A DNA stretch of 21,123 nt from JBFMFH01 sp964481395. GTDB taxonomy: Bacteria; Acidobacteriota; Vicinamibacteria; Vicinamibacterales; JAKQTR01. The notes beneath the pieces are model-generated. The model ran no database searches, had not been told where the DNA came from, and was given only the letters and a program-made list of their open reading frames with translations. Numbering within the stretch: position 1 is the stretch's first letter; every line of letters begins with the position of its first letter. The DNA is taken from NCBI GenBank assembly GCA_964481395.1, contig CAYZYG010000090.1, positions 1 through 21,123 on the forward strand, written 5' to 3'. A program made the position numbers and the translations under genes. Below, one piece after another: positions 8,142-16,330 of this stretch.

Positions 8142-8834
8142 ATGCGCGCGGCGCGGCACCCTCTGCGCGGCCCGGACGGATACGCGATGGCGGCGCTGCT
8201 CGTCGCCATCGCCGTCATGAGCGTCGCGGTGTCGATCGCGCTGCCCGCCTGGCGCACCGTCGTCAAGCGCGAGAAGGAAGAGGAACTCATCTTCCGCGGC
8301 CAGCAGTACGTCCGGGCCATCGAGCTGTACCAGCGCAAGTTCGCGAACGCGTATCCGCCCAGTCTCGACGTCCTGCTCAATCAGCGGTTCCTGCGGCAGA
8401 AGTACCGGGACCCGATGACGGAAGACGGGGAGTTTCAGCTTCTCTATCAGACGATGGCGGCGCCAGGGCGCGGCCGAGGCAGGGGAGGAGCGCCGGGAGC
8501 CGGCACGGCCACGACGGGCCGGCCAGGCGAGATCGCCGAACCGACCGATCCGGCGCCCTTCGGCGGCCAGGCGCCGACGCTCGGCGGCCAATCCGGTGGT
8601 CCGCGCGGCGGCATTGTCGGCGTCGTCAGCAAGAGCACCGAGGAGAGCCTCCGGACGTTCAACGGGCGGACCCACTACAACGAGTGGCAGTTCGTCTACT
8701 CCCAGGCCGGCCAGGGCGGCCGCGGCTTCGGGCCCGGACGGGGTCGAGGGCGAGCAGGGCCGCAGCAGCCCGGCAGCACGCTTCAGCCCGGCGCGCCACG
8801 CGGCATGGGCACCCCCATCCGGCCGCCGGGGTAG
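8142..8834 (+). CDS. Atypical pseudopilin with Gly/Arg/Pro-rich tail
   Basis: This 230-residue protein has a prepilin-like leader ending PDG^YAMAALLVAIAVMSVAVSIALP. A predicted alpha-1 extension follows (WRTVVKREKEEELIFRGQQY), then YPPSLDVLLNQRFLRQKYRDP, like the pseudopilins upstream. Mature position +5 is Ala, not the Glu present in the other two. From about residue 107 the protein becomes low-complexity and rich in Gly, Arg and Pro; a short ordered block lies near 178-195 before a second Gly/Arg/Pro tail. ATG 8142 has an excellent GGAGG six bases upstream. It closes the operon. A minor pseudopilin (GspH/I/J/K-like role) is the best guess. Confidence 0.8.
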   Translation: MRAARHPLRGPDGYAMAALLVAIAVMSVAVSIALPAWRTVVKREKEEELIFRGQQYVRAIELYQRKFANAYPPSLDVLLNQRFLRQKYRDPMTEDGEFQLLYQTMAAPGRGRGRGGAPGAGTATTGRPGEIAEPTDPAPFGGQAPTLGGQSGGPRGGIVGVVSKSTEESLRTFNGRTHYNEWQFVYSQAGQGGRGFGPGRGRGRAGPQQPGSTLQPGAPRGMGTPIRPPG

Positions 8835-8843
8835 GGGCGAACT

Positions 8844-8859
8844 CGAGGATCACAGACGA
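8844..8859 (+). repeat. 16-bp repeat, copy 1
   Basis: CGAGGATCACAGACGA occurs here, ten bases after the last pseudopilin stop, and again exactly at 18320-18335. Both copies lie between convergent genes and are followed by GC-rich inverted-repeat sequence. Confidence 0.5.
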
Positions 8860-8863
8860 CGAA

Positions 8864-8893
8864 CGGCCCCGCAGCGATGTCGCCACGGGGCCG
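8864..8893. terminator. GC-rich hairpin between convergent genes (possible bidirectional terminator)
   Basis: CGGCCCCG (8864-8871) pairs with CGGGGCCG (8886-8893) around a 14-base loop. It lies between the convergent ends of the pseudopilin gene (8834) and the lipoprotein gene (8996). No T-tract is present on either strand, so termination is suggested by position and stem only. The rest of 8835-8995 holds nothing else I recognise apart from the 16-bp repeat. Confidence 0.4.
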
Positions 8894-8995
8894 CACGTAG
8901 GAGAGTCAGGTGAGTTCGAGCGGCCCCGGCCCGGGACGGCGGTTGCTATCCGGACCGCCAGATGAACGCCCGGGCCGCAAGCCGTCGGATGCGAA

Positions 8996-9925
8996 TCAGT
9001 CGACGTAGAACTCGATGCGGCTGAGGCCCACGGAACCGCCGACGCCGTAGACACGCACCGTGAGACCGTACCTGCCCTCCTGCTCGTAGGCCTTGCTCAC
9101 GGTATTGCCGGTCGTCACGAATACCTGCCCGTCACCGAAGTCCCACTCGTAGCGCTCGACGAACACCGATGCGCCGCCCGCGGCGGAGACATTGGCCGTG
9201 AACACGATGGTCTGGCGCCGCTTCGGGGTGGTCGGGTTCATCGCGATGTTGACGGTCAACGTCCCGCCGGCGCCAAAGCGCACGGCGATGCTCGATTGGA
9301 GTCCCGCCACGGTGGCCGTCACGACGGCATCGGCAGTGCCGAACAGGGTATTGGCCGCCTGGCCGAGCCCGTCCGTCGTCATGGCCGACGTGGCGAGCGT
9401 CCCCGATGTCGTCGTGAAGGCCACGGGAACGCCAACGACCGCGGCGCCCTCGGTGTCGAACACCGTCGCGACGACCGTCACGCTGCCGGGGGTCGCCTGC
9501 GACGCGGTCAGCGTGACCCGCGCCGGCACGCTTCCCACCCTGATCTGGAGCGGGTCTGACTGCGTGCCTCCCGACGAGGCGGTGATCTGCGCGGTCCCCG
9601 AGATCGTCCCGGCCCTCAGTCGTACTGACGCGCGGCCGTTTGCCGTGTAGGCCTCGACGGGTTCGAGGGTCCCGAGGTTCGACGAGAAGGTCACCAGCGT
9701 ACCGTCTTTCACGGCTCCGCCGTTGGCGGTCAGCGTTGCTGTGATCTCGATCGCTCCGTTCAGCGGCACGGAGGTCGACGTGGCCATCAGCGACAGCAGC
9801 GAGCTGGTCGGGGCCACCTGGAGCGCCCGCTCGCAGGCAGCGGTCGCGAGCGCCACGGCCGCGAGGGCCGCGAGCATGCCGCCGCGGCGGAGGATTCGGA
9901 GTGAACCAGCGTTGGAAGGTTTCAT
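8996..9925 (-). CDS. Lipoprotein with Big_1-type Ig-like domains and one PKD domain
   Basis: This 309-residue protein has a signal peptide with lipobox ATAAC (lipidated Cys31). Two Ig-like segments follow, and one PKD domain near the C-terminus (YEWDFGDGQVFVTTGNTVSKAYEQ). It is a paralogue of the protein encoded at 6905-8128. A hand alignment over the first Ig-like segment gives about 42 identities in 78 positions, including EITAT, LGT, PVEA and SGTA. It has one PKD fewer. The start at 9925 is supported by AGGTGA about seven bases upstream on this strand. It converges on the secretion operon and is not part of it. It has no catalytic motif; an adhesive or structural envelope role is an inference. 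Confidence 0.85.
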   Translation of the reverse strand: MKPSNAGSLRILRRGGMLAALAAVALATAACERALQVAPTSSLLSLMATSTSVPLNGAIEITATLTANGGAVKDGTLVTFSSNLGTLEPVEAYTANGRASVRLRAGTISGTAQITASSGGTQSDPLQIRVGSVPARVTLTASQATPGSVTVVATVFDTEGAAVVGVPVAFTTTSGTLATSAMTTDGLGQAANTLFGTADAVVTATVAGLQSSIAVRFGAGGTLTVNIAMNPTTPKRRQTIVFTANVSAAGGASVFVERYEWDFGDGQVFVTTGNTVSKAYEQEGRYGLTVRVYGVGGSVGLSRIEFYVD

Positions 9926-10293
9926 GGTCGTCTCACCTGAGCACGAGTTGCACCGTCAGCCGCCCGAGCACCGGACGGCCGCACCCGCAGCTCTTTCAAA
10001 AGCCGGGCCACTCCGACCCGCCGTCGTGCCTCACGCACCGTCAGCCGAGCGGATCCGGGACGATAGGGCCCTCTCGCCCCTGCGCGCCGCGGTTCATCGC
10101 ACACGGCTGCCCGTGGCTGCACGCGTCGACGAGCAGCTTGTACGGCACACTCCGCGCGATGGCGTGGTCGGAGGCCTGGCGGCGGGCGCAGAACCGGATG
10201 GTCACGGCGTGCACACGACTGCATCGATCCCCCGCTGGGTGGAGATCGGAAGACAGGATGCCCCCGCCGCGTGTCGGAGGACGGGGCTGGCTG
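9926..10293. other. Intergenic region upstream of the Ig/PKD lipoprotein gene
   Basis: These 368 bases should hold the promoter of the lipoprotein gene, but I could not find a convincing -35/-10 pair. A minus-strand frame from GTG 10214 to a stop at 10041 would encode 57 residues, including ACSHGQPC. It lacks a ribosome binding site and resembles nothing I know. I do not call it a gene. Confidence 0.4.
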
Positions 10294-11354
10294 TTACGAC
10301 AGGAGCGCGTCGTGCAGGGCCCGGCGGACCTGCTGAATGGCATCCGGATCGGATGCCTTCGGGTGTACCCGGTTCGTCAGCAGGACAACGTACGCCGCGC
10401 GTGCGGGATCGATCCACAGCGACGTGCCGGTAAACCCCGTGTGACCGATCGCCTCAGGAGACATCGCCGCGCCGCACGATGAGGTCGGGCGCATCCGGTC
10501 CCAGGCCAGCGCCCGTGAACTGCCAGCAACTGCCGACAGCTCCATGAAGCGTCTCAGGGTGCTCGCATCCGCTAATTGCGGGGAACGGCCATCAGGCGCC
10601 ACGATGGTCGTCAGCACGGCCCGCGCAAACGTCCCGACGGCGCCGGCCGTGCCGAAGAGGCCCGCGTGTGCCGCCACGCCACCGATCGCCCACGCGTTCT
10701 GGTCGTCGACCTCACCCCGCAGGAGGCGTCCGCGCCATTCGTCAACCTGGGTCGGCGCCGAACGCTGCCGCCAGTCCGGTCCGGGGCGGAACATCAGGGG
10801 GAGGCTGTGCTCGTCGCCGAACGCCGCGCACAGCGCGTCCCCGAAGAGCGTGTCCAGCGACGCGCCGCCGGCCCGTTCGAGCACGCGGCCGAGAAGGATG
10901 AACCCGAGATCGCTGTACACGCTCGTCTGGCGCGGCCGGTAGGCGAGTTCCAGACGGCAGATCTCTCCGGTGTACTCCTCCACGCCGCGGCACGTGCGGT
11001 ACAACGCCTGCCAGGCGGGAAGGCCGCTGCAGTGCTCCAGCAGGTCCCGCACCGTCACCGGCGCCCGCTCGGCGCCAGCCCAGTCCGGTACCCAGGTGCG
11101 GACGGGATCCTCGATGTCGAGCGCGCCGCGATCGACGAGGCGCATGGCCGCCGTCGCCGTCGCGATGACCTTCGTCAGCGAGGCGAGGTCGAACAGCGTA
11201 TCCGTCGTCGTCAGGGGCGCGTCGGCGTCGTAGCTGAGCCGCCCGAAAGCCTCGCGCCAGACCGGCCCTTCGGTGCCGCCAGCCTCGACAACCGCCGCCG
11301 GACACACGCGGCGACCGAGGGCGAGGCTCAGAACGGCCCGGCCGGCGTCGATGT

Positions 11355-11358
<4 letters not shown>
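10294..11358 (-). CDS. S12 (beta-lactamase-like) serine hydrolase, AmiE/YbbE-like
   Basis: This 354-residue serine hydrolase has the penicillin-binding/class C motifs: SxxK as SLTK (Ser60, Lys63), Tyr-x-Asn replaced by YSD (148-150), and a third motif HTG (306-308). The stretch EVDDQNAWAIGGVAAHAGLF (about 216-235) resembles the 'VHDxNA...GGVAGHAGLF' pattern of the AmiE/YbbE branch. In Bacillus subtilis that enzyme is an N-acetylmuramyl-L-alanine amidase of the muropeptide recycling operon. No signal peptide is evident. The ATG overlaps the stop of the symporter gene (ATGA), so the two are translationally coupled. Removal of peptides from muropeptides fits the neighbours; D-Ala-D-Ala peptidase or esterase activity is also possible in this family. 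Confidence 0.85.
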
Positions 11359-12878
<1,520 letters not shown>

Positions 12879-12901
12879 GGCTGTGCCGTCCTCCGGTCGG
12901 C

Positions 12902-14116
12902 CTACCGCGAGAACGCCGCGTCGGCCAGGCGAGCCAGATACTCCGGCCCTCGCGGAGGCAGGATCAGGCTGTCGTACGAGAACAGGACGAACCCATCGAC
13001 GCCGGCGGTCCGGGCAACACCGATGTGCCCGACCGTCTGTTCCTGGGACAGGCGATAGGCGCCGATGCCCGCCCACACCTGGGCGCCGTCGGCCAGTTCT
13101 CGTGCGCGCGTGACCTGGGCAACGAACGCCTGCTCTTCGGTCGTGTACGCCATCGGGCAGATCACGTCGAGCAGTCCTTCCCGAAGCCACGACGGCCACG
13201 CCTGTCCCCGGCTGCCCGACGCCGTCGATTCGTCGGGAACCACCGCCGCCGACACGAGGATACCGGGGCGCTCAGCCGCAACCGTCGTCCGGAGGCGGCG
13301 GAGCAGGGCGGTCACACGAGCCTGGCGAAACGCCAGCCAGTCGTCCGGGTAGCGATCGGGATAGACCCGCGGGTCGGTCCTGGCCGCGTGCTCGAGCGCC
13401 CTGCGGTCGCTCTTCGCCAGACGCCGGTTCACCTCGCGCCTGAACGCGTCGAGGGCGCCCGCCGAGAAGTCGAATGCCTCACCCGGATACCGAAGGTAAT
13501 CGAGATGCACCCCGTCGATGTCGTATCGCGATACCAGGTCACGAACCACGTCGGTCAGGTGCTCGGCCGCGCCGTCATGTACCGGCGACAGGTAGAGCCC
13601 CTCCACCGTCGCGGTCTGGCCCCGCGTCCACGCCGCCAACCGGGACAGGTAGGCCGGCGCGCGCGGCGGGACCTGGCGGAGCTCGCGCGCGAGGTCACGC
13701 GGCACCATCAGCCACTCCGGGTGCCGGCGCACCACGTGCTGCGCCGGGAGCGGCGTCGTCGTGGCATCGGCCACGAGGTTGGCGTTCACCCATGCGTGGA
13801 CGCCCAGCCCGGCCTCTCTCGCCCGGTCGATGACCCGCCTCAGCGGATCGAACGCCTCAGGCTGCCCGGCGAGCGCCCGCGCACGAGGCTCGACGCGGCT
13901 CCTGTAGTAGGCGTCGCCCCGGCCCCGGACCTGGACCAGCAGCGTGTTGAACCCGGCCGCCCGGGCGGCGCTCACCATCGCGTCCACGGATTCCGGAGAC
14001 ACGAGGGACGTCCGGACGACCCAGAGCGCACGGACTTCGTCCCGGGCGCCCGCGCGATCCGGACGCGCGAACGGCACGAGCAACAGGACAACGAGGAGCG
14101 CGGCGAGCCTTCGCAT
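12902..14116 (-). CDS. Exported glycoside hydrolase-like protein, GHL10 (DUF187; DigH/YngK type)
   Basis: This 404-residue protein has an N-terminal signal peptide (MRRLAALLVVLLLVPFA) and a TIM-barrel of the GHL10 family (Pfam PF02638). Visible family features are EVRALWVVRTSL (residues 27-38) and GFNTLLVQVRGRGDAYY (about 55-71). Then GVHAWVNANLV appears at 105-115, DIDGVHLDYLRYPGE with Asp201 and Asp206, and LDVICPMAY in the C-terminal third. E. coli DigH of this family cleaves denuded peptidoglycan glycan strands. The start at 14116 is chosen for the signal peptide. It lacks a ribosome binding site, and a promoter ends only 14 bases upstream. It leads the hydrolase-symporter-S12 unit. Confidence 0.88.
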   Translation of the reverse strand: MRRLAALLVVLLLVPFARPDRAGARDEVRALWVVRTSLVSPESVDAMVSAARAAGFNTLLVQVRGRGDAYYRSRVEPRARALAGQPEAFDPLRRVIDRAREAGLGVHAWVNANLVADATTTPLPAQHVVRRHPEWLMVPRDLARELRQVPPRAPAYLSRLAAWTRGQTATVEGLYLSPVHDGAAEHLTDVVRDLVSRYDIDGVHLDYLRYPGEAFDFSAGALDAFRREVNRRLAKSDRRALEHAARTDPRVYPDRYPDDWLAFRQARVTALLRRLRTTVAAERPGILVSAAVVPDESTASGSRGQAWPSWLREGLLDVICPMAYTTEEQAFVAQVTRARELADGAQVWAGIGAYRLSQEQTVGHIGVARTAGVDGFVLFSYDSLILPPRGPEYLARLADAAFSR

Positions 14117-14130
14117 GCGGCGGTTGCGCG

Positions 14131-14160
14131 ACTGTATCAACTGGCAGGAAACGGTGTCAA
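14131..14160 (-). promoter_or_regulatory. Sigma-70-like promoter for the glycoside hydrolase-symporter-S12 operon
   Basis: On the minus strand, TTGACA (14160-14155, a perfect -35) is followed after 18 bases by TACAGT (14136-14131, 4 of 6 to TATAAT). The -10 is preceded by an extended TG (TGA at 14139-14137). The -10 ends 14 bases before the ATG at 14116, so transcription would start about 6-8 bases before the start codon. That agrees with the missing ribosome binding site and implies a nearly leaderless mRNA. Confidence 0.6.
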
Positions 14161-14242
14161 CGCACCGTGACGGACGACGCAGTCCTTCGATGCGCCAGAA
14201 CGGCCACGCGTGTGCGCCTTCAGGACGACGTGCTGAGCGAGC

Positions 14243-14260
14243 GGGCCGCACCCGCAGCCC
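14243..14260 (-). terminator. Short hairpin downstream of murQ (weak terminator candidate)
   Basis: GGGCCGC (14243-14249) pairs with GCAGCCC (14254-14260) with one mismatch around a four-base loop, 39 bases beyond the murQ stop. No T-tract follows. The remainder of 14117-14298 holds only the downstream promoter. Confidence 0.25.
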
Positions 14261-14298
14261 GGCGTGCATGCCGTGGCCGAACTCGCGAGTCGAAGCGC

Positions 14299-15282
14299 TC
14301 AGTCCTGAGCGGGCCGCTGGTCGGAGTCCGGCCGCGCACCCGGTGCGGCCAGCAGCTGCTGCAGACGGATCGCCGCCTCCTCCCCGATCGCCTCGCGCAT
14401 CGACCCGCCCGACTTCCGCAGCCGGGCCTGCGCCTCGGAAAGGGAGAGGCCGGTCCGCGCCATGACGATCGCGGTCTTCACGTTCCACTTGGATCGCTTG
14501 AGCAGCCGATCCGCCGCGTCGTAGCCGAGGCCGGTCATGATGGTCACGATGCGCCGCGCCCGGTCCTTGAGCTTCTCCGACGTGGACTGCACGTCGACCA
14601 TCAGGTTGCCGTAGGTCTTCCCGATCCGCACCATCGCCGCGGTCGTCAGCATGTTCAGGACGAGCTTGGTGGCGCTGCCGGCCTTCAGGCGCGTGGAACC
14701 CGCAATCACCTCGGGGCCGACGCCCAGCGCGATGGTGAGATCGACGTACGTCTGGAGTTCGGTCTCAGGATCGCACGTGACGAACACGATGCGGGCCCCC
14801 GCCCCCCGCGCCGCGACCAGCGCGCCGCGGACGAAGGACGTCATCCCGCTGGCGGACACGCCGACGAACACGTCCCGACGCGTGGGCTTGAGACGCGTCA
14901 CGGCCCGTGTGCCCTCTTCGTACTGATCCTCGGCGCCGTCGGTCGGGTGCTGCACGGCCGTTCGCCCGCCAGCCATCAGGGCCAGCACCATCTCCGGTGG
15001 CGTCCCGAAGGTCGGCGGCATCTCAGCCGCCTCGAGAATCCCCAGCCGCCCGCTCGTCCCGGCGCCGACGAAAACCAGACGCCCGCCCTTGCGCAGGGCT
15101 TGGGTGATAATGTCCACAGCGAGCGCAATACGCTCCCGTTCGCGGTTCACCGCCGCCAGCATCTTGCGGTCTTCCGCCAGCATGAGGTCGATGATCTCAG
15201 CCGACGAGAGGGTGTCGAGGTGCAGCGTCGCCGGGTTGATGGCCTCGGTCGGCAGCTGTTGCCACTTGGACTGAAGCGGCAT
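14299..15282 (-). CDS. murQ: N-acetylmuramic acid 6-phosphate etherase
   Basis: MurQ removes D-lactate from MurNAc-6-phosphate to give GlcNAc-6-phosphate in the cytoplasm, the committed step in recycling cell-wall muramic acid. This copy has 327 residues. The SIS fold is marked by VFVGAGTSGRLGILEAAEMPPTF and the HPTDGAEDQ motif. Glu87 and Glu118 match the two catalytic glutamates of E. coli MurQ (83 and 114) with the same spacing of 31. DVFVGVSASGMTSFVRGAL, KAGSATKLVLNML and the helical C-terminal domain are also typical. The start at 15282 has GGAG six bases upstream on this strand. It points away from xerD and precedes the peptidoglycan-related operon on the same strand. Confidence 0.96.
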   Translation of the reverse strand: MPLQSKWQQLPTEAINPATLHLDTLSSAEIIDLMLAEDRKMLAAVNRERERIALAVDIITQALRKGGRLVFVGAGTSGRLGILEAAEMPPTFGTPPEMVLALMAGGRTAVQHPTDGAEDQYEEGTRAVTRLKPTRRDVFVGVSASGMTSFVRGALVAARGAGARIVFVTCDPETELQTYVDLTIALGVGPEVIAGSTRLKAGSATKLVLNMLTTAAMVRIGKTYGNLMVDVQSTSEKLKDRARRIVTIMTGLGYDAADRLLKRSKWNVKTAIVMARTGLSLSEAQARLRKSGGSMREAIGEEAAIRLQQLLAAPGARPDSDQRPAQD

Positions 15283-15316
15283 GAAGGACTCCGTCAGGCA
15301 GAAGCGCCAACCGCCG

Positions 15317-16270
15317 ATGGTAGCGCCGCGGCGTACCCCTGTCAAACCGCCGGCCGGCGCGCAGGATGGTACGCCCGCCGGCGCGCTCGCGCACGCTATC
15401 GACGGGTACCTGACGCACCTGCGCGTCGAGCGACGGCTTGCCGCCAACACTGTCGAAGGCTACGCGCGCGATCTGCGCCGGCTCGCCGACTTCGCCAGCG
15501 CGCGCGGCGCCGGGGTCGAGTCAATCGGCCGCGCCGACCTCGAAGCCTTCGTGCGCGACCTCCTCTCGGAGGGCCTCGCGCCCAGGTCCGTGGCGCGATT
15601 CGTCGCCGGGGTCCGCGGGTTCTTCAAGCACCTCGTCTCGGACGGCCGGCTCGCCGCCAGCCCCGCTGACGATCTGCGGGCCTCACGTCCCTGGCCGTCG
15701 CTGCCGAAGCTCCTGACCATGGACGAGGTCGATCGGCTGCTCGGCCAGCCCGACCCGACGACCCCGGCCGGGATCCGGGACAAGGCCATGCTGGAACTCC
15801 TGTACGCGACCGGCCTGCGTGTCGGCGAACTCGTCAGCCTTCGCGCGGCCGATCTGCACCTGGCAGCCGGATACCTCACCTGCATCGGCAAAGGTGCCAA
15901 GGAGCGGCTCGTGCCCGTCGGCGACGAGGCCGCGAGGTGGATTCGCCGCTATGTCGACGAAGCCAGGCCGGGGTTGACGCGGCGCCGCAATCCCGCGCAG
16001 GTGTTCGTCAACGCGCGGGGCGGTCCGCTGACGCGCGTGGGCGTCTGGAAGATTCTCAAAGCGCACGGACGGGCCGCGGCGCTGCCGCGCGGGTTCAGCC
16101 CGCACGTGCTGAGGCACTCGTTCGCGACACACCTGCTCGAACGTGGCGCCGATCTGCGGGCGATCCAGATGATGCTGGGGCACGCCGACCTCTCCACGAC
16201 CCAGATTTATACGCACGTGCTCGAAACCAGGATGCGGGCGATCTACGATCGATACCATCCCCGGGCCTGA
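15317..16270 (+). CDS. xerD: XerD-type site-specific tyrosine recombinase
   Basis: XerC/XerD recombinases resolve chromosome dimers at dif during FtsK-assisted segregation. The N-terminal SAM-like DNA-binding domain (IDGYLTHLRVERRLAANTVEGYARDLRRL) is intact, and so is the catalytic domain. Numbered from 15317, the active residues are Arg168 (ATGLRVGEL), Lys192 (GKGAKERLVP), His263 and Arg266 (HVLRHSFATHL), His289 (GHADLSTTQ) and nucleophile Tyr298 (IYTHV). Length (317) fits XerC/XerD. ATG 15281, overlapping the murQ start codon head to head, would add 12 residues; neither start has a good ribosome binding site. The segment LPKLLTMDEVDRLLGQP favours XerD over XerC. A dif-like site lies about 4.6 kb downstream. 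Confidence 0.92.
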   Translation: MVAPRRTPVKPPAGAQDGTPAGALAHAIDGYLTHLRVERRLAANTVEGYARDLRRLADFASARGAGVESIGRADLEAFVRDLLSEGLAPRSVARFVAGVRGFFKHLVSDGRLAASPADDLRASRPWPSLPKLLTMDEVDRLLGQPDPTTPAGIRDKAMLELLYATGLRVGELVSLRAADLHLAAGYLTCIGKGAKERLVPVGDEAARWIRRYVDEARPGLTRRRNPAQVFVNARGGPLTRVGVWKILKAHGRAAALPRGFSPHVLRHSFATHLLERGADLRAIQMMLGHADLSTTQIYTHVLETRMRAIYDRYHPRA

Positions 16271-16330
16271 GCGGACGACGAGACGCGGAAGCCTGGGACA
16301 AGCGGGACCACTCGCCTGGGGAGCGATGCT

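Noticed and set aside
10041..10214. Possible 57-residue minus-strand protein with a Cys pair
   Set aside because: There is no ribosome binding site, no similarity I can name, and the frame also runs on into the S12 gene.
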